Assembly: GCA_030263715.1 (NCBI GenBank)
Contig: SZPM01000006.1
Span: forward strand, 1 to 64,000
Direction: 5' to 3'
DNA length: 64,000 nt
Source of the DNA: ATM1 sp003577165
GTDB taxonomy: Bacteria; Armatimonadota; Fimbriimonadia; Fimbriimonadales; ATM1
Below the pieces are notes generated by a model, which had not been told where the DNA came from, did no database searches, and was given only the letters and a program-made list of their open reading frames with translations. The translations under genes were made by a program, and so were the position numbers. Shown piece by piece: positions 41,250 to 49,693 of the stretch. How positions within the stretch are numbered: the stretch's first letter is position 1; each line of letters starts with the position of its first letter.

Positions 41250-41978
41250 ATGCAGATCGAGTTCCTTGCTCTGTTGGCTTTCGGCGTCGCGGTGCTCTAT
41301 TCGTCGGTCGGACACGGCGGAGCATCGGGATATCTCGCCGCCATGGCTCTTGCGGGGATGGCGCCCGCTGAAATGAAGCCGACCGCTCTCGCGCTGAACA
41401 TCTTGGTGGCTGGGCTGGGCACGTTGAGATTCCTCCGGGCTGGGCTGTTCGAGTGGCGTGCGTTCTGGCCCTGCGCCGTGGGTTCGATTCCCTTCGCTTT
41501 TTTGGGCGGAGCGACGGTGACGGCGGACGTCACTTACAAGAGGATTCTGGCCGTCGTGCTCGTTTTGGTCGCGATCGCTCTTGTGACCCCGATCGCGAAG
41601 GATCGGGGGGGGCGCACGATGCCCGTTTGGATCGGCGTCGGGATTGGCATTGTGATCGGGTTCGTTTCCGGCCTCATCGGGGTGGGTGGGGGGATCTTCC
41701 TCAGTCCGATCATCATCCTATCAGGATGGGCCTCGACGCGGGCGACGTCTGGGATTGCAGCGCTGTTTATCTTAGTGAATTCCGTGGCGGGCCTCGCCGG
41801 AAACCTGGCGAGCCTGAAGGCTCTTCCGGACAGTTTGCCGTGGCTTGCCGCCGCTGCGTTCGTCGGCGGGTTGATCGGAACCGAACTCGGGGCGAGAAGG
41901 CTGACGCCTCAATGGTTGAGGATGCTGCTTTCTGTAGTAATGGTGATCGCCGCGTTCAAGTTGGCGACCTCAAAATAG
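41250..41978 (+). CDS. TSUP/TauE-SafE family membrane exporter, 242 aa
   Basis: Integral membrane protein with about seven helices and the two repeat signatures of the TSUP family: SSVGHGGASGYLAAMAL near the N-terminus and GFVSGLIGVGGGIFLSPIII near the middle. Family members export sulfite, sulfoacetate or other small organosulfur anions. ATG 41250 follows an extended open frame from 41211 that is not protein-like. Divergent from the BTAD regulator, which may control it. Confidence 0.88.
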   Translation: MQIEFLALLAFGVAVLYSSVGHGGASGYLAAMALAGMAPAEMKPTALALNILVAGLGTLRFLRAGLFEWRAFWPCAVGSIPFAFLGGATVTADVTYKRILAVVLVLVAIALVTPIAKDRGGRTMPVWIGVGIGIVIGFVSGLIGVGGGIFLSPIIILSGWASTRATSGIAALFILVNSVAGLAGNLASLKALPDSLPWLAAAAFVGGLIGTELGARRLTPQWLRMLLSVVMVIAAFKLATSK

Positions 41979-42037
41979 GAGTGAAGCCGACGCGCTGCGT
42001 GCAGCGCGCCGGCCGTTAGGTCATTGCCACGGTCCAA

Positions 42038-42700
42038 CTACGGTTTGTCGAGCACCGCCTCCAGAGCGAGATGCACTGTGACTTCGTTGCCCACGGCGGG
42101 GGTGCCGTCCGGCAGTTTGTCGTTGTAAGCGATGCCGAAGTCTTGACGGTTGAGAGTGATCGGCTCTGCGACGACTCCGATTCGGGTTCCGCCCCACGGA
42201 TCCGTGATGGGACCGTACACTTTGAACGGGATCGAGACGTCCTTCGTGACGGCCTTCATCGTGAGTTTGCCGTCTGCGACGTAGCCGCTCTCGGTCTTGC
42301 GGATGCGAGCGCTTTCGAATCGAATCTGAGGGTATTTCGCGACTTCGAAGAAGTCAGCAGACCTCAGATGCTGATCGCGCGGCGCGACCGCCGTGTCGAT
42401 CGAGTCCGCCTCGATTGAGAAGGAGACGCTTGAGCGCGTGATGTCATTCGCGTTCACTACGATCTTTCCGGACTTCTTCGTGAACCGTCCCTGAACTTTG
42501 GCGATGCCGAGGTGCCAGACTTCGAAGCCGACGCTCGTGTGGAGGGGATCAACCGAGTAGGAACCGGACTGAATAAACGCGATCTCGCGGCCCGGGGTCG
42601 CATATTCCGGCCTTGCGAACGCCACTCCTGGATGAAGAATCACTGCGCTCGCGAGCAGGCTGATAGCCGCAATCACCGCGACGGCAACTCTTGATTTCAT
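42038..42700 (-). CDS. YceI family secreted lipid-binding protein, 220 aa
   Basis: A signal peptide (SRVAVAVIAAISLLASAVIL) is followed by a YceI-like beta-barrel: GSYSVDPLHTSVGFEVWHLG, then KVQGRFTKKSGKIVVNAND, SADFFEVAKYPQIRFES and LTMKAVTKDVSIPFKVYG. Periplasmic YceI proteins bind isoprenoid quinones or amphiphiles. ATG 42700 is preceded by AGGAG. It lies 43 bases downstream of the DoxX gene on the same strand, so the two form an operon controlled by the MarR protein upstream. Confidence 0.93.
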   Translation of the reverse strand: MKSRVAVAVIAAISLLASAVILHPGVAFARPEYATPGREIAFIQSGSYSVDPLHTSVGFEVWHLGIAKVQGRFTKKSGKIVVNANDITRSSVSFSIEADSIDTAVAPRDQHLRSADFFEVAKYPQIRFESARIRKTESGYVADGKLTMKAVTKDVSIPFKVYGPITDPWGGTRIGVVAEPITLNRQDFGIAYNDKLPDGTPAVGNEVTVHLALEAVLDKP

Positions 42701-42743
42701 TTGGTGTTTTCTCCTTTTAGTGTGTGTTTTCGGCAGCATCGGA

Positions 42744-43220
42744 CTAGGACTGCGCCGCCGTCTTCGATTGAACGCGTTGCTTCGGCCTCCAAAGGCTCAC
42801 ATGCTCGCTGATTGCGATCCGTCCGGGGCCGAGGATGAGAATCGGCAGCAGGAGCGCGATGAGCGCGAGGTTGTATTCGAAGCCTCCTTTGTCGAGGAAG
42901 AAGCCGTTCTTTCCGTGAACGGTGGCGATTGCGCCGACCATGATCGCAATGATCGACAGAGCGGAGAACCTGGGCAGGACACCGATGAGGATGCCCAGAC
43001 CGCCGAAGAACTCGCCCGCGGCCACGAAGTAGCCGAGCGGACCCATGTTCTGGACAACGGCTTCCAGGCCGGGGCCGCCAAACGCGCCGAAAAGTTTCTG
43101 GGCGCCGTGGGCCACGAAGATCGTGGCGGCTGCGGCGCGGACTGCGAGGAGGGTCCAGTCCACCGCTTTGAGCGGGGCGGAGGATCCTGGTTCGAGGCTG
43201 ATAGTTCTAAGTGGAATCAT
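42744..43220 (-). CDS. DoxX family membrane protein, 158 aa
   Basis: Four membrane helices with the DoxX signature: LLAVRAAAATIFVAHGAQKLFGAFGG, then GYFVAAGEFFGGLGILIGVLPR and LALIALLLPILILGPGRI. DoxX proteins are often induced by quinones or thiol stress under MarR control. The ATG at 43220 lies inside the left arm of a 12-bp palindrome, so regulator binding would block initiation directly. GTG 43163 is an alternative downstream start. It forms an operon with YceI. Confidence 0.9.
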   Translation of the reverse strand: MIPLRTISLEPGSSAPLKAVDWTLLAVRAAAATIFVAHGAQKLFGAFGGPGLEAVVQNMGPLGYFVAAGEFFGGLGILIGVLPRFSALSIIAIMVGAIATVHGKNGFFLDKGGFEYNLALIALLLPILILGPGRIAISEHVSLWRPKQRVQSKTAAQS

Positions 43221-43240
43221 TCTATAAGGAATGATTCCAC
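43211..43240. promoter_or_regulatory. perfect divergent operator between doxX-like and marR-like genes
   Basis: GTGGAATCATTC and GAATGATTCCAC, 12-base perfect inverted arms around the six-base spacer TATAAG. The palindrome covers the DoxX start codon and lies about 80 bases upstream of the MarR gene, with TTGACA and TACAAT-like boxes nearby. It is the expected binding site of the MarR protein. Confidence 0.75.
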
Positions 43241-43317
43241 ATGGTACAATCTCTTGTCAAGGGGTAAACCTTAACTCTTTTTGGGGCAGGCAGACCTACC
43301 CGCCCTGGGGAAGCAAG

Positions 43318-43764
43318 ATGGCTACGAAGTACAAAGGAACCAGAGAGCAGCGGCGCGCGCTGGACCTCATGATCACCGTCATGAGGGGCAGCGACTCTTA
43401 CATTGCGAGGCTCATGGCCCCGCTCGCGGGCTTGGACCTCACTCCCAGCCAGTTCGGCGTCCTGGAGACCCTCTACCATCTGGGGCCCCTGAAGCCGAGC
43501 CAACTCGCGGAGAAGCACCTCAAGAGCAGGAACAACCTGACCGTAGTTATCGAGAACTTGGAGCGGGCGGGTCTCGTCCATCGGGTTCGGTGCCCTCAGG
43601 ACCGTCGATCCCACTGGATCCACTTGACGGACTCGGGCCGGGAGCGGGTTGAACAGACCCTGCCCATCTTCGTGGAGAGCGCGGTTCGAGAGGCAAAGGC
43701 GCTCTCGCCCTCCGAGCAGGAGACGCTGTCCGAACTCATGAAGAAACTCGGCAAGGCCGGTTGA
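43318..43764 (+). CDS. MarR family transcriptional regulator, 148 aa
   Basis: Winged-helix regulator with LDLTPSQFGVLETLYHLGPLKPSQLAEKHLKSRNNLTVVIENLERAGLVHR, followed by RCPQDRRSHWIHLTDSGRE (the beta-wing). The dimerisation helices at both ends are intact. ATG 43318 is preferred because it begins the conserved domain; the frame extends upstream to 43231 but that part overlaps the operator. Divergent from DoxX/YceI, it is the probable repressor of that operon and of itself, sensing a phenolic or quinone-like ligand. The ligand is not indicated in the sequence. Confidence 0.92.
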   Translation: MATKYKGTREQRRALDLMITVMRGSDSYIARLMAPLAGLDLTPSQFGVLETLYHLGPLKPSQLAEKHLKSRNNLTVVIENLERAGLVHRVRCPQDRRSHWIHLTDSGRERVEQTLPIFVESAVREAKALSPSEQETLSELMKKLGKAG

Positions 43765-43780
43765 GTCTACACGGGGGGGG

Positions 43781-44323
43781 TCACCAGGTAGGAAGGCTGG
43801 AGCAGTGCTCGCGGATGTCTTCCGCGACGGACGCGGGCGGTACGCTGGATTCCGATACTGCGTAGCGCAGCACCGCGATTTGGCCCGCGTGATAGGCATC
43901 GTGGTGCGTCATCGCTTGAATGACTCTCCACGCGGGCCATGTCGCGCCCCAGATCGTCGGGCATTCCGACTCCAGTTCTTCGTAAGTGATGCCCTCCCAG
44001 GATCGCAGCCAATAGGCTTGGGCCTCGTGGTGCAATTCCACCGACCTCTCCCAATTCGGTTCGATGGCCTCGACCTTTTCGGCGACGGATCGCCAGTTCA
44101 ATTCAAGTTGTCGAAATCCGGCGCTCGCGTACATCAATTTCGCGCTTGCGACGTGCAGGACGATGCCGAGGATGGAGGCGTCGGTGTGGAGGTAGTCCTT
44201 CCCACCTTGCTCGAGTCGCGCCCAGGACTGCGGTTCCGTCACGCCATCGATCGAATTCGTGAGTTCGCTGAAAGCGGACTCGGCAGCGCGTCGCAAGATC
44301 TCTACGTTTGAAGTCGAGCGCAC
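43781..44323 (-). CDS. DinB-like domain protein, 180 aa
   Basis: Four-helix-bundle DinB/DUF664-like protein with three metal-binding His positions: LGIVLHVASAKLMY in the first helix, and HHDAYHAGQIAVLRYAV in the last. Family members often act as thiol-dependent S-transferases with metal cofactors or as uncharacterised damage-inducible factors. The start appears to be GTG 44323. The gene follows the MarR gene in convergent orientation and its role in the same stress unit is not shown. Confidence 0.8.
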   Translation of the reverse strand: MRSTSNVEILRRAAESAFSELTNSIDGVTEPQSWARLEQGGKDYLHTDASILGIVLHVASAKLMYASAGFRQLELNWRSVAEKVEAIEPNWERSVELHHEAQAYWLRSWEGITYEELESECPTIWGATWPAWRVIQAMTHHDAYHAGQIAVLRYAVSESSVPPASVAEDIREHCSSLPTW

Positions 44324-44455
44324 GGCGAACTATAGACGATTTCCCTACGATTTACGGGGATCGAGGGAGGAGATGGGGTAAGAACTTAGTGAAGGCTCAG
44401 TGTCCGCCGGGACTGCGGACCAAACGACAATCCGATCACGGTCGCAGTCGAAGTT

Positions 44456-46591
44456 ATGAACGAACAACACCATCACGGCCACACTCATTCTAAACCTGCG
44501 GGAACTCCTCCCAAGTCGCCGCCGCCGGGAGGTCACGCTCACCACGGCATGTCGGCAGACCCGCGCGCTGCGGCGTCCATGGAGCGCGACATGTCCCGTC
44601 GTTTCTGGATCGCTGCGGCCCTGACGCTCCCAATTGTCTGGCTGTCGGGGCACATTCCGGGACTTCATGGGCCAATTCCGATGGATGGCCACCTGCTGCA
44701 CGTAGTCCTTGCCCTTCTCACCGCGCCGGTCGTGTTCTACTGCGGTTCGATCTTCCTCGTCGGATCGGTTCACGCGCTTCGCAATCGGACTCTCGACATG
44801 TCCGTCCTCATCGCGACCGGGGTGCTTGCTGCGTTCCTCGGAAGCGTGTACCTGAGTTTCACACCGGGGACCATCGTCTTCTACGAGGCGGCTGCGATGC
44901 TCGTGACCTTCGTGCTCTTCGGGCACTGGATGGAGATGAAGTCGCGTCGTGGGACGTCGGATGCGCTTCGCGCGCTCTTCGACCTCGCGCCCCCCACGGC
45001 GCGAGTCGTTCGGGAGGGCGTCGAAGTCGAAATTCCAACCTCGGAGGTGGTGGTCGGTGACGTAATCGTGGTGCGGCCGGGCGAGAAGATCCCTGTGGAT
45101 GGCGTGATCGAGCAGGGCCAGTCCGCGATCGACGAGGCGCTTGTTACGGGAGAGAGCGTGCCCGTCGTCAAGGGCCCCGGCGACGACGTGATCGGGGGGG
45201 CGGTCAACACGACCGGAACGTTTTGGTTTCGCGCGACGAAGGTGGGGAGCGACACGACGCTCGCGCAAATCACCGCTCTCGTCGAGAAGGCGCAGAACTC
45301 CAAAGCGCCGGGGCAGAGGATCGCAGATCGCGCGGCGGCGATTCTCGTCATCGTCGCCGTCGGTTCCGGCCTTATCGCTTTTCTGGGATGGACATTCTTC
45401 TCCGATGCTTCGTTTGTCACATCACTGACGTTCGCCATCTCGACGGTGGTTATCGCTTGCCCTGACGCGCTCGGGCTCGCGACGCCGACGGCAGTCGCGG
45501 TCGGCATCGGGTTGGGCGCAAAACACAACGTGCTCATCAAGGACGCGGTCACTTTGGAGCAGGTGGCGAAGGTGAACACCGTCGTGGTGGACAAGACGGG
45601 CACGCTCACGGAAGGAAGGCCCAGGGTCACGGACGTCAAAGTTGTGAATCCGTTCACCCGGGACGAAGTTCTCCGAATCTCCGCTGCGGTGGAACGGCTA
45701 TCGAGTCATCCCCTGAGCGAAGCCGTCGTGCAAGCGGCGCACGACGCGGGAGCCCACTCTCTGCCGGAGGCGGAAGATTTCACCAACCTGCCCGGCCTCG
45801 GCATCCGGGCGAAGGTCGAGGGCAGGGAGGTGCACGTCGGTCGCAGGCGGCTTCTCGAAGAGGCCGACGTGGAGGCGGGGCCGCTCGCCGAGGCAGAGGA
45901 AAGGCTGAAGGGTCGCGCCAGGACTCTGATGTACGTCGCTGTGGACGGCGCGCCGGCTGCGATCCTCGCCGCGACCGATCCGATCCGCGCTTCGTCCCAG
46001 GTTTTTGCCGAGCAGATGAAGGAGCGGGGCATCGAGGTCGTTCTGATGACCGGCGACAATCGGGCGACAGGCGAGGCAGTGGCGCATGAGTTGGGAATTG
46101 AACGTGTGTTCGCAGAAGTGTTGCCCCATGAAAAGGCTGAACACGTGAAGCGCCTGCAAAGCGAGGGCAAGTTCGTGGCGATGGTCGGAGACGGCGTGAA
46201 CGACGCGCCGGCTTTGGCGCAAGCCGACATCGGAATCGCCATCGGGGCGGGCACGGATGTGGCAATCGAGGCGGCGGACGTGGTGCTGATGCGGTCCGAG
46301 CCTCTCGACATCGTGAACGCGATCACGCTCAGCAAGTCCACCGTGACGAAGATGAAGCAGAACCTCGTTTGGGCAAGCGTTTACAACCTCGCAGCGCTTC
46401 CCGTCGCTGCCGGAGCGTTCTATTCAACGTTTGGTTGGAGTTTGAGACCGGAGGTAAGCGCGCTGCTCATGTCGGCGTCCTCGGTCATCGTCGCGATGAA
46501 TGCGGTGCTGCTCAAGCGCGCGGAGGCGTCGTTTGTGAGTCTCACGGAAGTTCGGGTGTCTGAACCCGCTCACGCGATGCACTCGCATTGA
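44456..46591 (+). CDS. heavy-metal-translocating P1B-type ATPase with CPD motif, 711 aa
   Basis: His-rich N-terminus (EQHHHGHTHSKP, GGHAHHG) instead of a CXXC metal-binding domain, then about eight TM helices. Motifs: actuator VTGES, the TM6 metal site CPDALGLATPTAV with Cys335-Pro336-Asp337, phosphorylation loop DKTGTLTEG with Asp379, HPLSEAV, MTGDN and VGDGVNDAPALAQADIGIAIG. The first about 170 residues and the His-rich tail suggest copper or silver export. Known subtypes have CPC, CPH, SPC, TPC or APC in TM6; Asp at the third position is unusual. It stands alone and not in the metal operon at 3.9-7.5 kb. Confidence 0.9.
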   Translation: MNEQHHHGHTHSKPAGTPPKSPPPGGHAHHGMSADPRAAASMERDMSRRFWIAAALTLPIVWLSGHIPGLHGPIPMDGHLLHVVLALLTAPVVFYCGSIFLVGSVHALRNRTLDMSVLIATGVLAAFLGSVYLSFTPGTIVFYEAAAMLVTFVLFGHWMEMKSRRGTSDALRALFDLAPPTARVVREGVEVEIPTSEVVVGDVIVVRPGEKIPVDGVIEQGQSAIDEALVTGESVPVVKGPGDDVIGGAVNTTGTFWFRATKVGSDTTLAQITALVEKAQNSKAPGQRIADRAAAILVIVAVGSGLIAFLGWTFFSDASFVTSLTFAISTVVIACPDALGLATPTAVAVGIGLGAKHNVLIKDAVTLEQVAKVNTVVVDKTGTLTEGRPRVTDVKVVNPFTRDEVLRISAAVERLSSHPLSEAVVQAAHDAGAHSLPEAEDFTNLPGLGIRAKVEGREVHVGRRRLLEEADVEAGPLAEAEERLKGRARTLMYVAVDGAPAAILAATDPIRASSQVFAEQMKERGIEVVLMTGDNRATGEAVAHELGIERVFAEVLPHEKAEHVKRLQSEGKFVAMVGDGVNDAPALAQADIGIAIGAGTDVAIEAADVVLMRSEPLDIVNAITLSKSTVTKMKQNLVWASVYNLAALPVAAGAFYSTFGWSLRPEVSALLMSASSVIVAMNAVLLKRAEASFVSLTEVRVSEPAHAMHSH

Positions 46592-46598
46592 TGGCCAA

Positions 46599-48197
46599 CT
46601 AATTCGCGTCGAGCGGCCGGAAGTTCACGCCCATCTCGCGCATTCGATCCAGGTGCGTGCGGAGCCGAACGAGAAACTCTGAGAAGTTCTTCCGCTCCGG
46701 CTTCGTCCAAACAACTTCTGCGAGAGCGCACGCGCGCGGGAACATCATGTACTCGACGTGCCGCGGGGTGCGGATGTATTCCGTCCAGATTTGGCCCTGG
46801 GCGCCGAGGATTCTGGCGGCCTCTGCGGGGCTGAGTTCCGGTGGCACCGGCTCGAACGAATAGACCTTTTCGAGGGGAAGGAACCCGCCGATCGCGTGTG
46901 GTTCCTTGCTCCGATCCTGCGACTGATAGTAATCGAAGTAGGTGTGGGTGTTGGGGGCCATGACGACGTCGTGTCCGGCTTTTGCGGCTGCGATTCCTCC
47001 CTGATTGCCTCGCCAGGACATAACGGCCGCGCCCGGCGCGAGCCCCCCCTCCAAGATTTCATCCCATCCGATCAGCCTTCGGCCGCGCTCAGCGAGCCAG
47101 GAATCGAATTGCCGGATGAACCAACTTTGCAGTTCGTGTTCGTCCTTGAGGCCGAGGTCGCGCATTCTCTTCTGCGCGGATTCCGATTGCTGCCACTGCT
47201 TCTTGGGGACCTCGTCACCGCCGACATGGATGAAGTCGCCGGGGAAGAGTTCGAGGACTTCCGTGAGAACTCCCTTTAGGAACTCGATCGTTTCGTCCTC
47301 GACGTTGAACACGTTCTCGATCACGCCCCACCGCGTCGCAACGGGGAGGATGTCGCCCGTGTTTCCGAGTTCCGGGTAACTCGCGATGGCTGCCTGGCTG
47401 TGTCCGGGCATCTCAATTTCGGGGACGATGGTGACGAACCTCTCCGACGCGTAGCGCACGATGTCGCGAATCTCGTCCTGCGTGTAGTAGCCGCCGTGCG
47501 GCCTCCCTTCGAAAGTCGGAGGATCATACGTGAGCATCGTGTCGTTACGCCAGGCTCCTATCTTGGTGAGCCGCGGATAACGTCTGATCTCGATGCGCCA
47601 TCCCTGGTCTTCCGTGAGATGCCAATGAAAGCGATTAAATTTGTGCAGCGCGATGAGATCGATGAAGCGAAAGATGAACTCCTTCGGCATGAAGTGCCGC
47701 CCGACGTCGAGGTGCATTCCCCGCCATTGGAAGCGAGGCGCGTCTTCGATTCGGATGCACTGCACGCTGACCGGTTCTGACGTTCTCGGCGAACTTCCGA
47801 ACGACGCGGTGGGCAGAAGCTGGCGAAGAGTCTGGACGCCGTAGAACAGGCCTGCGGACCGATGCGCGCGAATCAGGATTTCGCTCTCCGAAACGTCCAG
47901 GAGATAGCCCTCGCTGCCGAGATCCGTCGCTTTGCGATCGATCTGCAAGCGGATGCCCCCCCTCGAGGGGCGTTTCACAATCGTAAGCGAGAGGCCGAGT
48001 CCTTCGCGAAGCGAGTCCTGGAGAAATCCGGCAACGCCTTCGGCGCCGGCGTCGGCCGAGATTCGGGAGTCTTGCGACAGGTTGAAGGCGCCCGGCATTT
48101 GTTGAACCAGATTCGGCCTCGGGATGATGTGCGGCTCGGGCATGCCCTGCGGCGCTCCCTCGACCAAAGATACGGTAATCACGGCAACCCACATCAT
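46599..48197 (-). CDS. beta-N-acetylhexosaminidase, GH20, 532 aa
   Basis: A signal peptide (residues 1-15) is followed by the GH20b N-terminal domain and the (beta/alpha)8 catalytic domain. Visible motifs: PRFQWRGMHLDVGRHFM, HWHLTEDQGWRIEIRRYP, PEIEMPGHSQAAIASYP, and the catalytic pair Asp328-Glu329 in FIHVGGDEVPK. Substrate-assisted hydrolysis of terminal GlcNAc/GalNAc from chitooligosaccharides or glycoproteins. Divergent from a Tat Gfo/Idh gene and close to GH29; part of a glycan-harvesting region. Confidence 0.93.
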   Translation of the reverse strand: MMWVAVITVSLVEGAPQGMPEPHIIPRPNLVQQMPGAFNLSQDSRISADAGAEGVAGFLQDSLREGLGLSLTIVKRPSRGGIRLQIDRKATDLGSEGYLLDVSESEILIRAHRSAGLFYGVQTLRQLLPTASFGSSPRTSEPVSVQCIRIEDAPRFQWRGMHLDVGRHFMPKEFIFRFIDLIALHKFNRFHWHLTEDQGWRIEIRRYPRLTKIGAWRNDTMLTYDPPTFEGRPHGGYYTQDEIRDIVRYASERFVTIVPEIEMPGHSQAAIASYPELGNTGDILPVATRWGVIENVFNVEDETIEFLKGVLTEVLELFPGDFIHVGGDEVPKKQWQQSESAQKRMRDLGLKDEHELQSWFIRQFDSWLAERGRRLIGWDEILEGGLAPGAAVMSWRGNQGGIAAAKAGHDVVMAPNTHTYFDYYQSQDRSKEPHAIGGFLPLEKVYSFEPVPPELSPAEAARILGAQGQIWTEYIRTPRHVEYMMFPRACALAEVVWTKPERKNFSEFLVRLRTHLDRMREMGVNFRPLDAN

Positions 48198-48265
48198 CTT
48201 CGATGCGCAGGTTACCAGCGGCTGAGTCGAAAGGAGCGGGGGCTGCCCCCGTCGAACCGAGTTGC

Positions 48266-49684
48266 ATGTCGGACTTCTCGAGACGCGATTTCCTCCGGAC
48301 TGCGGGCACGGCGGCCGGCTTCGGCCTGCTCGGATCGAGGGCGATGTCCCTGTCGCTCGACCGCGACGCGGACTTTGAACTGCAATCCGGTGATCTGCCG
48401 AGGCCGAAAGCCATCGAGTATCTCAAACCTTCCAAGCCTGTTCGCGCGATTGTATGCGGATTTGGCAATCGAGGCAGTTATTACGCGTCGATGAGCTCCG
48501 AGTTGAAAGATGAGTGGGAGATCGTCGGCGTCGCAGAGCCGGTGGACTACAAGCGGAATCGCGCGGTCGAACGGTACAACATCCCGAGCCGGAGCACCTT
48601 CGTCACTTGGGAGCACATCTTCGAAAGGCCCAAGTTCGCAGACGTCGTTATCATCTCGACGCCGGACAATTTGCATTACGGGCCGGCGATGGCAGCGCTC
48701 GAAAAGGGATACGACCTGTTGCTCGAGAAGCCCATCGCGCAGTCGTGGAAGCAGTGCGAAGACATCTTGCGACTCGCGACTAAGAAAGGCGCCATCGTCG
48801 GCGTGTGCCATGTACTGAGGTACGCGCCAATCTTTGTGCAGATTCATGAGGTGATTCGCTCCGGCATGATCGGCGACGTCGTCAGCGTTCAGCACATAGA
48901 GCCGATTTACTATCTGCACTTTGCGCACTCATACGTGCGGGGCCCGTGGCATGAAACAAAGAAGTCCAACCCTTCGCTTCTCGCGAAGAGTTGCCACGAC
49001 CTCGACATCCTCCGTTGGTACGTGGGCGCGCCCTGCGAACGAGTGACCTCGTTCGGGTCGCTGAAGTTCTTCCGGAAAGAGTACGCGCCCGAGGGAGCGC
49101 CGGATTTCTGTCTTCGAGGATGCCCCGTCGAGGATTCGTGCATCTACCATGCGGGCAACGTGTACGTCCACAAGAAACTCTGGGGGACTTCCCACATCAT
49201 CACGGAGGATCGCTCGGACGCCGGCATCTTGAAAGCGCTCGAAACTCAGGATTACGGGCGCTGCGTGTTCAGAAATGACAACGACGTCGTGGATCATCAG
49301 ATCGTCGCGATGCAGTTTCAAGGAGACGTTACGGCGACCTTCAGCATGGAAGCGATGACCTCATATGCGGGCAGGCGAACGCGCGTGATGGGAACGAAGG
49401 GCGACATCGTTGCCGACGAGCAGTTCATCTACGTGTACGACTTCCAATCGCAGAAGGGCATCCGCTGGGACGTGAATCAGCACGCCTCGGATCTCGGCGG
49501 GCATGGCGGTGGCGACACGCGCTTAGTGCGCGACCTGATTCAGGCGGTTTCACGACGCGACCCGGGATTGTTGACATCCAACCTAACTGCCTCGATGGAG
49601 AGCCACCTCATCGGCTTCCGAGCCGAGGAGAGCCGCCACAAAGGCGGTCAGGTGATGACGACTCGCATGCCGAAACTGACGTAG
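48266..49684 (+). CDS. Tat-exported Gfo/Idh/MocA family oxidoreductase, 472 aa
   Basis: Twin-arginine signal SRRDFLRTAGTAAGFGLLG, Rossmann NAD-binding loop VRAIVCGFGNRGSYYASM (about 59-76), EKP motif in LLLEKPIAQSWKQ, and the C-terminal substrate domain with HDLDILRWYVG and Cys-rich DFCLRGCPVEDSC. This is the subfamily often seen with exported glycosidases, e.g. GH109-like N-acetylgalactosaminidase relatives. Substrate unknown. It is divergent from GH20 and convergent with GH29, which supports a role in amino-sugar or fucose-containing glycan degradation. Confidence 0.87.
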   Translation: MSDFSRRDFLRTAGTAAGFGLLGSRAMSLSLDRDADFELQSGDLPRPKAIEYLKPSKPVRAIVCGFGNRGSYYASMSSELKDEWEIVGVAEPVDYKRNRAVERYNIPSRSTFVTWEHIFERPKFADVVIISTPDNLHYGPAMAALEKGYDLLLEKPIAQSWKQCEDILRLATKKGAIVGVCHVLRYAPIFVQIHEVIRSGMIGDVVSVQHIEPIYYLHFAHSYVRGPWHETKKSNPSLLAKSCHDLDILRWYVGAPCERVTSFGSLKFFRKEYAPEGAPDFCLRGCPVEDSCIYHAGNVYVHKKLWGTSHIITEDRSDAGILKALETQDYGRCVFRNDNDVVDHQIVAMQFQGDVTATFSMEAMTSYAGRRTRVMGTKGDIVADEQFIYVYDFQSQKGIRWDVNQHASDLGGHGGGDTRLVRDLIQAVSRRDPGLLTSNLTASMESHLIGFRAEESRHKGGQVMTTRMPKLT

Positions 49685-49693
49685 CCTCTTCCG

